A DNA stretch of 30,668 nt from Burkholderiaceae bacterium (GTDB lineage: Bacteria; Pseudomonadota; Gammaproteobacteria; Burkholderiales; Burkholderiaceae): the NCBI GenBank assembly GCA_017998575.1, contig JAGOCV010000004.1:1-30668 (forward strand), read 5' to 3'. Under the pieces are notes generated by a model. That model made no database searches and was not told the DNA's origin. It saw nothing but the letters and a program-made list of their open reading frames with translations. Below are positions 8,115 through 14,503 of this stretch, piece after piece; position 1 is the stretch's first letter, and every line of letters starts with the position of its first letter. A program made the translations under genes and the position numbers.

Positions 8115-9101
8115 CTATTTCAACCAGCCCCGGCGGCGGAAGTACCACATCGGCACCAAGGCACTGGCCGCCATCAGCGCCAGCGCATACGGGTAGCCCA
8201 GGGCCCAGTCCAGCTCGGGCATGAGCTTGAAGTTCATGCCGTAGATGCTGGCGATCAGCGTGGGCGGCAGCAGCGCCACGCTGGCCACCGAGAAGATCTT
8301 GATCGTCTTGTTCTGGTTGATGTTGATGAAGCCGACGGTGGCGTCCATCAGGAAGTTGATCTTGTCGAACAGGAAGGCCGTGTGGTTGTCCAGCGACTCG
8401 ATGTCGCGCAGGATCTGGCGCGCTTCCTCGAACTGCTCGGCGTTGAGCATGCGGCTGCGCATCATGAAGCTGACGGCGCGGCGCGTGTCCATGACGTTGC
8501 GGCGGATGCGGCCGTTCAGGTCTTCCTGGCGCGCGATGGTGCTGAGCACCTCGCCGGCCAGCTCGTCGGTCACGTTGCCTTCGAGCACCTTCTTGCCGGC
8601 TTTCTCCAGCTCGTCGTAGATGTCCTCCAGCGTGTCGGCGGAGTATTCCGCGTCGGCATCGAACAGCTTGAGCAGGACTTCCTTGGCGTCCTCGATCAGT
8701 CCGGGCGCGCGCCGCGCGCGCATGCGCAGCAGCCGGAACACCGGCACGTCCTCGTCGTGGATCGAGAACAGCACGCCCCGGCTTCTCAGCTCCTCGTTGT
8801 GCTGATTCAGGATGAAGGCCACGCGCACCGTACGGGAGTGCTCGTCGTCGTCGATCAGGAAGTCGCTGCGGATGTGCAGCTCGCCGTTGTCTTCTTCATA
8901 GAAGCGGGCGGATTCCTCGATGTCCTCGTCCATCGCATCCTCGGGGATGGACAGGCCGTAGTGCTGCTTGACCCAGCGCTTTTCCTCGAGGGTGGGCGAT
9001 TCGAGATCGACCCAGATCGGCTTGAAGCGCGCCAGTTCTTCCAGCGACTCGATCTCTTCCTGGACGAGCCGCCCGTTGGCGAGCGTGAAGATGTTGAGCA
9101 T
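8115..9101 (-). CDS. corA: CorA-family magnesium/cobalt transporter
   Basis: Inner-membrane Mg2+ channel of 328 aa, working as a pentamer. A long, charged cytosolic N-terminal domain with helical stalk (for example KEVLLKLFDADAEYSADTLE) is followed by two C-terminal helices. The first (SVASVALLPPTLIASIYGMN) ends in the GMN selectivity motif at residues 288-290. The second (YPYALALMAASALVPMWYF) ends in the basic RRRGWLK. The periplasmic loop after GMN contains MPELDW, close to the family consensus. The start at 9101 (MLNIFTLANGRLV) matches family N-termini; an in-frame GTG at 9179 would add a Pro-rich, unrelated extension. A leader of about 140 nt precedes it. CorA types can also carry Co2+ or Ni2+, and some relatives export; substrate direction is unproven. 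Confidence 0.94.
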   Translation of the reverse strand: MLNIFTLANGRLVQEEIESLEELARFKPIWVDLESPTLEEKRWVKQHYGLSIPEDAMDEDIEESARFYEEDNGELHIRSDFLIDDDEHSRTVRVAFILNQHNEELRSRGVLFSIHDEDVPVFRLLRMRARRAPGLIEDAKEVLLKLFDADAEYSADTLEDIYDELEKAGKKVLEGNVTDELAGEVLSTIARQEDLNGRIRRNVMDTRRAVSFMMRSRMLNAEQFEEARQILRDIESLDNHTAFLFDKINFLMDATVGFININQNKTIKIFSVASVALLPPTLIASIYGMNFKLMPELDWALGYPYALALMAASALVPMWYFRRRGWLK

Positions 9102-9240
9102 GAAAACGCAGTCCCGTGTGTGATGTGGGGGCAGGCAGACGAATGAAGGGGGCGGTGCTTCCAACCCCGCTGCCAACACGGGAGTCGGAAGCTACCGACT
9201 GGGAACGTTTTCCAAGGACGGGCTCCGGTTTTCGGGAAAG
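9102..9240 (-). promoter_or_regulatory. Structured 5' leader of corA (candidate cis-regulatory RNA)
   Basis: Reading the minus strand 5' to 3', three successive stems can form. First is GGAA-AACG-TTCC (9213-9202). Second is AGTCGG-TAGCTT-CCGACT (9200-9183). Third is a long-range 7-bp stem CCCGTGT (9182-9176) with ACACGGG (9119-9113), which encloses GGCAG/CTGCC (9174-9170 with 9138-9134) and a G/C-rich inner hairpin. The 3' strand of the long stem contains the only SD-like sequence (GGGA) before the corA ATG. Folding could therefore hide the ribosome-binding site. I cannot match it to a known riboswitch class; the M-box is much larger. Confidence 0.45.
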
Positions 9241-9245
9241 GCGGG

Positions 9246-9251
9246 ATTATG
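9246..9251 (-). promoter_or_regulatory. Putative corA -10 element
   Basis: CATAAT on the minus strand lies just downstream of the patatin-gene hairpin and 145 nt before the corA start. This would give the long leader described separately. No recognisable -35 is present; that position is GC-rich. Confidence 0.35.
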
Positions 9252-9260
9252 GCACCGGGG

Positions 9261-9276
9261 CCGGGCTCGCGCCCGG
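9261..9276 (-). terminator. GNRA-loop hairpin after the patatin gene
   Basis: On the minus strand CCGGGC-GCGA-GCCCGG forms a 6-bp all-GC stem with a GNRA tetraloop, starting 2 nt after the patatin stop. There is no U-run. It separates the patatin transcript from the corA promoter. Confidence 0.45.
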
Positions 9277-9278
9277 TC

Positions 9279-10505
9279 TCAGACGGCCGCGGGCTGGCCG
9301 AAGAAGGCCAGCAGGTCGGCCTTGTGGGCGAAGGCGTCCTGCTCGCCCAGCCGCATCAGCTCCTGCACGAAGCCCGGCTCGAACAGCAGGTAGCTGGCCA
9401 GCGCCGCGCCGCCGCCCTTGAGGGCACCCAATCCGGCGAGCGCGCGGCGGGTGGCCAGCGGCAGCTCGCCCGCGTGCGACTGCGCCAGCGCGTCGAGCGA
9501 CTGGCTGGGCTGCAGCGCCAGCACGTCCACGCTGCGGTAGGGCAGCACGCCGGCCACCTCGCGGGGCAGCTGGCGCAGGGTCTGGGTGACGCGCTGGGCC
9601 TGCTCCACGTCGGCCTGCAGCGTGTCGTGGAACACGCTGGCCATGGCGTGGCCGGCGATGCCGCCCAGCGAGGGTGCGCCTGCGCCCTGCTCGGGGCGCG
9701 CGCCGAAGGCGGCCGCCGTGAGTCCCGAACGCTGGGGCTGGCCCACGCCGATCACCAGCACCTTGCGTGCGCCCAGGTGCAGCGCGGGCGAGAGCGGCGA
9801 GATCTGACGCATCGAGCCATCGCCGAAATACTCGCGCCGGCGATCCACCCACAGGGGCGTGGACGGGAACAGGAACGGCAGCGCGCTCGATGCCATCAGG
9901 TGCTCGATGGTGATGGGCTGGAACTCCGAGCGCCGCCCGGGGCGCGACCACGCGCGCGAGCTGTCGTCGTGGGCCGTGTGGCAGAACGTCCAGTGCACGC
10001 CGCTGGTGTAGCTGGAAGCCGTCACGGCCAGCGCATGCAGCGTTTTCGTCCTGAGCGAGTCGTCGATACCGGCCAGCGATATGGCGTGGTGCAGCGTGTC
10101 GACGAGCGGCATGTTGTCCAGGACCGACCCGTGCTCGCGCGCCTGCCGCGACAACGCCAGCGCCATGAGCCAGCGGCTGGCGCGCGCCCACGCCGGCACG
10201 CGCAGGCGATACACCTGTTCCGATCGCAGCCGCCCCCAGAAAACGGCGAGCTGATCGAAGGCCGCCAGGCCCTGGGTGGCGCAACTGGCGAGGTAGGCCG
10301 CATTGAGCGCGCCGGCCGACGTGCCCACCAGCACCTGGAACGGAAACGGCTGCGTCAGCCCGGGGTGCAGGCCCAGCAGCGAGGCCAGTCCCTTGAGCAC
10401 CCCGGCCTGATAGGCCGTGCGCGCGCCGCCGCCCATCAGCACCAGGGCGTGGGCGGGCCGCTCCGGCAGTACCAGGCCCGAATGGATGATGGTGTCCAGA
10501 CTCAT
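9279..10505 (-). CDS. Patatin-like phospholipase / lipid acyl hydrolase
   Basis: Patatin-fold serine hydrolase, 408 aa, expected to use a Ser-Asp dyad to remove acyl chains from phospholipids or related lipids. The oxyanion-hole motif GGGAR is at residues 25-29 in LVLMGGGARTAYQAGVL. The nucleophile elbow GTSAG at 61-65 gives Ser63. The catalytic Asp is in DGS (Asp229), where DGG/DGA is usual. The region after about residue 250 is a C-terminal extension with no motif I recognise. No signal peptide is evident, so it is probably cytosolic or peripheral. The start at 10505 has a purine-rich AGAGGA upstream; the frame stays open further 5' without support. It is transcribed divergently from the MFS gene, 98 bp apart. 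The physiological substrate is unknown. Confidence 0.9.
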   Translation of the reverse strand: MSLDTIIHSGLVLPERPAHALVLMGGGARTAYQAGVLKGLASLLGLHPGLTQPFPFQVLVGTSAGALNAAYLASCATQGLAAFDQLAVFWGRLRSEQVYRLRVPAWARASRWLMALALSRQAREHGSVLDNMPLVDTLHHAISLAGIDDSLRTKTLHALAVTASSYTSGVHWTFCHTAHDDSSRAWSRPGRRSEFQPITIEHLMASSALPFLFPSTPLWVDRRREYFGDGSMRQISPLSPALHLGARKVLVIGVGQPQRSGLTAAAFGARPEQGAGAPSLGGIAGHAMASVFHDTLQADVEQAQRVTQTLRQLPREVAGVLPYRSVDVLALQPSQSLDALAQSHAGELPLATRRALAGLGALKGGGAALASYLLFEPGFVQELMRLGEQDAFAHKADLLAFFGQPAAV

Positions 10506-10566
10506 GCGCGTTGTCCTCTCGGCAGGCTCGTGGCGTCTCTCGCGCCCCTGCGGCCCGCCAGGCGCG

Positions 10567-10577
10567 ATGGTAGAGTA
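10567..10577. promoter_or_regulatory. AT-richest site in the patatin/MFS divergent spacer
   Basis: The 98-bp spacer has one relatively AT-rich spot. It gives TAGAGT (10571-10576) toward the MFS gene and overlapping TACTCT or TACCAT toward the patatin gene. These are plausible but weak -10 boxes with no -35 consensus. Confidence 0.25.
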
Positions 10578-10603
10578 GCCGGCCCTCCCCCAAGCCCCTC
10601 TCA

Positions 10604-11851
10604 ATGCCCGCTCCGCTCACGCCGCGCCGCGAGCTGTGGCTCCTGCTTTGCCTCGCAGGGGTGCAGTTCACCCACATCCTCGACTTCATGATCATGATGC
10701 CGCTGGGGCCGCAGTTCACGACCCTGTTCGCCATCAGCGACGCGCAGTTCGGGGTGCTGGTCTCGGCGTACACCTTCGCGGCCGGGGCCTCCGGCCTGGC
10801 GGCTTCCACCTATATCGACCGCTTTGGCCGCAAGCGGCTGCTGATCGTGTTGTACGCGTTGTTCGCGCTGGCCACGCTGGCCTGCGGACTGGCGCCCAGC
10901 TACGGCGCGCTGATGGTGGCGCGCGTGGCGGCCGGCGTGTTCGGCGGCGTGCTCTCGGCACTGTGCCAGACCATCGTGGCCGACGTGATCCCGTTCGAGC
11001 GCCGCGGCCGCGCCATGGGCATCGTGATGACCTCGTTCTCGCTGGCGACGGTGGGCGGCGTGCCGCTGGGCCTGTTCCTGGCGGCGCACCTGTCGTGGCA
11101 TGCGCCGTTCATCGGCATCGCGGGGCTCAGCCTCGTGATCGCCTGCGTGGCCGCGGCCGTGATGCCGCCGCTCACCGCGCACGTGAAGACGGGCCGGGGT
11201 TCGTCCGCGTTCGGCGGCATTGCCCAGGTGCTGGGCGATACCAACCACCGCAAGGCCTTTGCCTTCTCTGCCATGCTGATGTTCGCGGGCTTCACGGTCA
11301 TTCCCTACATCACCATCTACATGCAGGTGAACGTGGGGCTGACGACGGAGCAGATTCCTTACCTGTACCTGTGCGGCGGCGTGGTGACGCTGTTCACCGC
11401 GCGGCTGGTCGGCCGCCTGACCGACCGCGTGGGCAAGGTGCCGATGTTGCGCGGGCTGGCCATCGCCGTGCTGGTGCCCATGTTCGCCACCACGCTGCTC
11501 GGCCCCTCGCCACTGTGGGTGGCGCTGATCGTGTCGACCGGGTTCTTCACCTTCATGAGCGGGAGGATGATCCCCGGCATGGCCATCATCACCTCGGCCG
11601 CCAATCCGCGGCTGCGCGGCACTTTCATGACGCTCAACGCCTCGGTGCAGTCGGCGGCCATGGGGCTGGCCGCATTCGTGGCCGGGCTCATCATTTCGCG
11701 CGACGCGCAGGGGCTCGTGCAGGACTACTGGATGGCGGCCGTGCTGGGCGCCATCGCCAGCTTCGGCGCCGTCTGGCTTGCCGGCCGCCTGACCCTGCAC
11801 GGCTCAGGGGCTCCGGCCGTTGTGGCGCCGGTCAGTTCAGGGCAAAACTGA
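10604..11851 (+). CDS. MFS transporter (DHA1/AraJ-like exporter)
   Basis: Major facilitator superfamily protein, 415 aa, with about 12 membrane helices. Motif A between helices 2 and 3 is clear: STYIDRFGRKRLLIVLY (D-R-x-G-R-K). Helix 4 carries the conserved Arg (MVARVAAGVFGGVLSALC). The stretch SFSLATVGGVPLGLFLAAHL resembles the drug/sugar exporter motif C zone of DHA1 proteins. The second half repeats the pattern in a weaker form (TARLVGRLTDRVGKVPMLRG). Proton-driven efflux of a small molecule is the likely role. The substrate cannot be assigned, and neither neighbour helps. Its stop is followed at once by the hpf upstream region. The start at 10604 is the first ATG and gives a normal short N-terminus. 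Confidence 0.9.
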   Translation: MPAPLTPRRELWLLLCLAGVQFTHILDFMIMMPLGPQFTTLFAISDAQFGVLVSAYTFAAGASGLAASTYIDRFGRKRLLIVLYALFALATLACGLAPSYGALMVARVAAGVFGGVLSALCQTIVADVIPFERRGRAMGIVMTSFSLATVGGVPLGLFLAAHLSWHAPFIGIAGLSLVIACVAAAVMPPLTAHVKTGRGSSAFGGIAQVLGDTNHRKAFAFSAMLMFAGFTVIPYITIYMQVNVGLTTEQIPYLYLCGGVVTLFTARLVGRLTDRVGKVPMLRGLAIAVLVPMFATTLLGPSPLWVALIVSTGFFTFMSGRMIPGMAIITSAANPRLRGTFMTLNASVQSAAMGLAAFVAGLIISRDAQGLVQDYWMAAVLGAIASFGAVWLAGRLTLHGSGAPAVVAPVSSGQN

Positions 11852-11854
11852 GGC

Positions 11855-11891
11855 TTTTCAAGCACTTGCGCGCGGGTTTTCAAAGGGTTGC
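11855..11891 (+). repeat. 22-bp-phased direct repeats upstream of hpf promoter
   Basis: TTTTCAA-N4-TTGC occurs twice, at 11855-11869 and 11877-11891. The period is exactly 22 bp, two helical turns. A third TTG (11910) falls on the same phase. The repeats lie 32 bp or more upstream of the proposed hpf -35. This is the geometry of a dimeric activator or repressor site. Confidence 0.4.
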
Positions 11892-11922
11892 ACTTGGGGC
11901 GCCGATCCGTTGATGAATGGAC

Positions 11923-11951
11923 TTGCTTTCACTGCGCAGCGGGCGCATAGT
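11923..11951 (+). promoter_or_regulatory. Sigma-70-type promoter of hpf
   Basis: TTGCTT (11923-11928), a 17-bp spacer and CATAGT (11946-11951) make the best-formed promoter in the window. The predicted start near 11958 gives a leader of about 90 nt before hpf. Confidence 0.6.
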
Positions 11952-11984
11952 GAATTCAACGCAAGAGAACATCACGGATTCGTC

Positions 11985-12015
11985 GGCGATCCTTCTCTCC
12001 CGCGAAGCGATCGCC
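11985..12015 (+). promoter_or_regulatory. Hairpin in the hpf mRNA leader
   Basis: GGCGATC (11985-11991) pairs with GATCGCC (12009-12015). Directly inside, CTTC (11992-11995) pairs with GAAG (12004-12007) across a single bulged C. The stem is 11 bp with an 8-nt loop and ends 20 nt before the AGGAGG at 12036. It may stabilise the message or be a target for RNA-level control. Confidence 0.45.
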
Positions 12016-12035
12016 ATTTCAACCGCAAAAGCGAC

Positions 12036-12041
12036 AGGAGG
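12036..12041 (+). promoter_or_regulatory. Shine-Dalgarno of hpf (decides between two overlapping ATGs)
   Basis: A perfect AGGAGG sits 6 nt before the ATG at 12048 and only 2 nt before an out-of-frame ATG at 12044. The two starts overlap as ATGCATG. Spacing favours 12048, which also gives the HPF protein. Confidence 0.8.
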
Positions 12042-12047
12042 CTATGC

Positions 12048-12377
12048 ATGAATTTGACGATCAGTGGTCACCACCTCGACGTGACCCCCGCGCTGCGAGA
12101 CTATGTCACCAGCAAGCTCGACCGGATCACCCGCCATTACGACAAGGTGGTCGACGTCAAGGTGATCCTCACCGTCGAGAGGCAGAAGGAAAAGGAGCGA
12201 CGGCAGCGCGCCGAGTGCAACATCCATGTCAAGGGCAACGACCTGTATGCCGAGAGTTCGGACGAAGACCTCTACGCGGCATTCGACAAGCTGGTCGACA
12301 AGCTGGACCGTCAGGTGGTCCGCCACAAGAACAAGCTCCAGAGCCATCAGCACGACGCGCCCAAGCGCCTCATGTGA
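12048..12377 (+). CDS. hpf: Ribosome hibernation promoting factor, short form
   Basis: HPF/YfiA-family protein of 109 aa. It binds the 30S decoding region and drives 70S ribosomes toward inactive dimers in starvation or stationary phase. The sequence fits the beta-alpha-beta-beta-beta-alpha fold: NLTISGHHLDVTPALRDYV, then KVILTVERQKEKERRQRAEC, NIHVKGNDLYAESSDEDLYA and a basic helix VDKLDRQVVRHKNKLQ. It lacks the C-terminal dimerisation domain of long HPF. It is the first of three genes ending in hprK, the known betaproteobacterial hpf-ptsN-hprK set. In many relatives rpoN precedes it; here an MFS gene does. A hairpin and a separate promoter lie between it and ptsN. Confidence 0.95.
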   Translation: MNLTISGHHLDVTPALRDYVTSKLDRITRHYDKVVDVKVILTVERQKEKERRQRAECNIHVKGNDLYAESSDEDLYAAFDKLVDKLDRQVVRHKNKLQSHQHDAPKRLM

Positions 12378-12422
12378 TTGAGTTCCGCCGGACCGGGTGC
12401 TGATCCGCCCGTCCATCGCCAG

Positions 12423-12452
12423 CAAGGCCGCCCGGGCAACCGCGCGGCCTTG
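12423..12452 (+). terminator. Hairpin between hpf and ptsN
   Basis: CAAGGCCGC (12423-12431) pairs perfectly with GCGGCCTTG (12444-12452), a 9-bp stem with a 12-nt loop. It is followed by the mixed AT stretch TATATTGGG. It probably ends or attenuates the hpf transcript ahead of the ptsN promoter. Confidence 0.55.
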
Positions 12453-12473
12453 TATATTGGGCGTCATGTTTTG

Positions 12474-12501
12474 TTGCACTGCGGAGTCCGGGGTGCATAA
12501 T
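12474..12501 (+). promoter_or_regulatory. Promoter of ptsN-hprK
   Basis: TTGCAC (12474-12479), a 16-bp spacer and CATAAT (12496-12501) lie 15 nt before the ptsN start, downstream of the hpf hairpin. The leader would be short, under 10 nt, with no clear SD. Confidence 0.5.
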
Positions 12502-12515
12502 CTGCAGCCCTGCCC

Positions 12516-12986
12516 ATGAACCGTCTCGCGTCCATCCTGCCTCCCGCCCAAGTCCTGGTGAGCCTCGACGCCACGAGCAAGAAGCGTGCGTTCGAGGAAG
12601 CGGGACTGCTGTTCGAGAATCTCCACGGCCTCTCGCGCGCCCTCATCACCGACAGCCTGTTTGCGCGCGAGCGCCTGGGTTCGACGGGCCTGGGTCATGG
12701 CGTGGCCATTCCGCATGGCCGCATCAAGGGCCTCAAGGCGCCCATGGCTGCCGTGTTCCAGCTGGCGCAGCCCATCGGTTTCGATGCCCCGGACGAACAG
12801 CCCGTGGTGCTGCTGATCTTCCTGCTGGTGCCCGAAGCCGCCACGCAGAAGCACCTGGAAATCCTCTCCGAGATCGCCGAGCTGCTCAGCGACGCTGGCC
12901 TGCGCGAGAAGATCAAGACCAGCGGCGATGCCGCCGAACTCCATGGCCTGATTGCCACCTGGCAGTCGGCCCAGCCGGTGCAGTGA
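12516..12986 (+). CDS. ptsN: Nitrogen-PTS EIIA component
   Basis: EIIA-Ntr, 156 aa, the last phosphate acceptor of the regulatory PTS-Ntr chain (PtsP-NPr-PtsN). In other bacteria it controls potassium uptake, nitrogen and carbon responses by protein contacts rather than sugar transport. The active-site His67 lies in HGVAIPHGRIKG. The N-terminal part (LPPAQVLVSLDATSKKRAFE) and VVLLIFLLVPEAATQKHLEI are typical of the mannitol-type EIIA fold. It is read from its own predicted promoter and followed after 34 nt by hprK. In E. coli PtsN acts on K+ transport (TrkA, KdpD). A Kup transporter is encoded 11 kb away in this window, but any link is inference. Confidence 0.95.
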   Translation: MNRLASILPPAQVLVSLDATSKKRAFEEAGLLFENLHGLSRALITDSLFARERLGSTGLGHGVAIPHGRIKGLKAPMAAVFQLAQPIGFDAPDEQPVVLLIFLLVPEAATQKHLEILSEIAELLSDAGLREKIKTSGDAAELHGLIATWQSAQPVQ

Positions 12987-13020
12987 TCCGGTGGCCGCCA
13001 CGGCGGCCGGTTGAACGCGC

Positions 13021-13971
13021 ATGAAACCCACCGCCATCAGCGCCGACCGCCTCTTCGAGGAGTTTCGCGCGTCGCTGCGCTGGGAATGGGTCGCAGGCCT
13101 GGGTGCCTCCGAGCGGCGCTTCGACGACGTGGCCATCCGCGAGGCGCGCTCCAGCGCCGACCTGGTCGGCTACCTCAACTACATCCACCCCTACCGCGTC
13201 CAGGTGCTGGGCCGGCGCGAGGTGAGCTATCTCTCCAACGGCTCGCCGGAGGACTGCGCCCGGCGCATCTCGCGCATCGTGACGCTGGAGCCACCGGTGA
13301 TCATCCTGGCGGACGGGCAGGTGGCGCCCGACGCGCTGGTGTCGATGTGCGAGCGCGCTCAGATCCCGATGTTCGCCACGCACGAGTCGTCGGCTTTCGT
13401 GATCGACCTGCTGCGTGCCTACCTGTCCAAGCACTTCGCCGAGCGCACGACGATGCACGGCGTGTTCATGGACATCCTGGGCCTGGGCGTGATGATCACG
13501 GGCGAGTCGGGCCTGGGCAAGAGCGAACTCGGGCTGGAGCTGATCTCGCGCGGCAACGGCCTGGTGGCCGACGACGCGGTCGATCTCTACCGCATCAACC
13601 AGACCACGCTGGAGGGGCGCTGCCCCGAGCTGCTGCAGAACCTGCTGGAAGTGCGCGGCATCGGCCTGCTGGACATCCGCGCGATCTTCGGCGAGACGGC
13701 GGTGCGGCGGAAGATGCGGCTGAAGCTCATCGTGCACCTGGTCCGCAAGGAAACCATGGAGCGCGAGTACGAGCGCATGCCCACCGAGCCGCTCACGCAG
13801 GACGTGCTGGGCATCGCCGTGCGCAAGGTCATCATCCAGGTGGTGGCTGGCCGCAACATCGCCGTGCTGGTGGAGGCGGCGGTGCGCAACACCATCCTCC
13901 AGCTGCGCGGAATCGACACCTACAAGGAATTCGTCGAGCGCCACCGGCGCGCGATGGCCTCGGGGGGCTGA
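13021..13971 (+). CDS. hprK: HPr kinase/phosphorylase
   Basis: Bifunctional HPr(Ser) kinase/phosphorylase, 316 aa, setting the regulatory serine phosphorylation of HPr-type proteins. The N-terminal domain is followed by the catalytic domain. It has [12 protein letters not shown] just before the Walker A loop GESGLGKS (161-168, Lys167). The HPrK signature [20 protein letters not shown] comes next. The acidic DDAVDLYRI stretch after Walker A is also typical. Length matches family members (about 310-330 aa). It follows ptsN by 34 nt with no promoter visible between them, so they are likely co-transcribed. Its stop is only 11 bp from the stop of the convergent fur gene, with no room for a standard terminator; a 10-bp palindrome AAGCCGGCTT fills that gap. 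Confidence 0.95.
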   Translation: MKPTAISADRLFEEFRASLRWEWVAGLGASERRFDDVAIREARSSADLVGYLNYIHPYRVQVLGRREVSYLSNGSPEDCARRISRIVTLEPPVIILADGQVAPDALVSMCERAQIPMFATHESSAFVIDLLRAYLSKHFAERTTMHGVFMDILGLGVMITGESGLGKSELGLELISRGNGLVADDAVDLYRINQTTLEGRCPELLQNLLEVRGIGLLDIRAIFGETAVRRKMRLKLIVHLVRKETMEREYERMPTEPLTQDVLGIAVRKVIIQVVAGRNIAVLVEAAVRNTILQLRGIDTYKEFVERHRRAMASGG

Positions 13972-13982
13972 AAGCCGGCTTG

Positions 13983-14402
13983 CTACTTCGTTTTTGCGCA
14001 GGTGGCGCAGAGACCGTAGAGCGACATGGCGTGGTCCTGCAGGATCCAGCCCTTGCCCTTGGCGACCGATTGCTGGCGCTTCTCGATCTCGGCGTCGTAG
14101 AACTCTTCCACCCGGCCGCAGGAAGTGCACACCAGGTGGTCATGGTGCTGGCCTTCGTCGAGCTCATAGACGGCCTTGCCGCTCTCGAAATGGCTGCGGA
14201 TGAGGATGCCGGCCTGCTCGAACTGCGTGAGCACGCGGTACACGGTGGCCAGGCCGATGTCCGAGCGCTCGTCGAGCAGCACGCGGAAGACATCTTCGGC
14301 CGTCATGTGGCGCTGCGCGCCCTTCTGGAAGATCTCCAGGATCTTCAGGCGCGGCAGGGTGGCCTTGAGGCCCGTGCTCTTGAGGTCGTCGATGTTGCTC
14401 AT
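13983..14402 (-). CDS. fur: Ferric uptake regulator
   Basis: Fe2+-dependent repressor, 139 aa. The N-terminal winged helix ([16 protein letters not shown], then [11 protein letters not shown] and [18 protein letters not shown]) binds DNA. The C-terminal dimerisation domain carries metal ligands: HHDH at 86-89, Cys92 and Cys95 in VCTSCG, and Cys132 and Cys135 in LCATCA. The second Cys pair marks it as having a structural zinc site. The order fur facing away from bamE-dapB is conserved in betaproteobacteria, which supports true Fur over Zur or PerR. The start at 14402 gives the standard N-terminus ([18 protein letters not shown]). It converges on hprK with 11 bp between stops. Confidence 0.96.
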   Translation of the reverse strand: MSNIDDLKSTGLKATLPRLKILEIFQKGAQRHMTAEDVFRVLLDERSDIGLATVYRVLTQFEQAGILIRSHFESGKAVYELDEGQHHDHLVCTSCGRVEEFYDAEIEKRQQSVAKGKGWILQDHAMSLYGLCATCAKTK

Positions 14403-14468
14403 GCGTGGTCGTCCGGAATGGGCAGGCCCCTGGCGCCGGCGGCCGGCCGCCGGGCGGGACCGGGCCGC

Positions 14469-14486
14469 TACAATGAGTCGATCATA
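14469..14486. promoter_or_regulatory. Overlapping divergent -10 boxes for bamE and fur
   Basis: Toward bamE there is TACAAT (14469-14474). Toward fur, TATGAT on the minus strand covers 14486-14481. Between them lies the imperfect operator-like ATGA-GTCGA-TCAT (14473-14485). The arms resemble Fur half-sites, but the 5-nt centre is not the classical Fur-box spacing. Transcripts from the two sites could interfere. Confidence 0.45.
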
Positions 14487-14503
14487 TCGCTACCCATCTG
14501 CCC

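Noticed and set aside
9102..9179. GTG start at 9179 for corA
   Set aside because: It would add a Pro-rich 26-residue stretch unlike CorA N-termini. The ATG at 9101 matches the family.
11888..11930. Sigma-54 promoter upstream of hpf
   Set aside because: No TGGCAC-N5-TTGCW arrangement with correct GG/GC spacing; the sigma-70 pattern at 11923-11951 is much better.
12044..12403. Out-of-frame ATG at 12044 opening a 119-codon frame over hpf
   Set aside because: It lies only 2 nt from AGGAGG and yields an Arg/Gln/Pro-rich frame-shadow. The HPF frame from 12048 fits family and SD spacing.
14469..14486. Classical Fur box between fur and bamE
   Set aside because: Arms ATGA/TCAT are separated by 5 nt rather than the 3 nt of the GATAATGATAATCATTATC-type site; only a loose resemblance.
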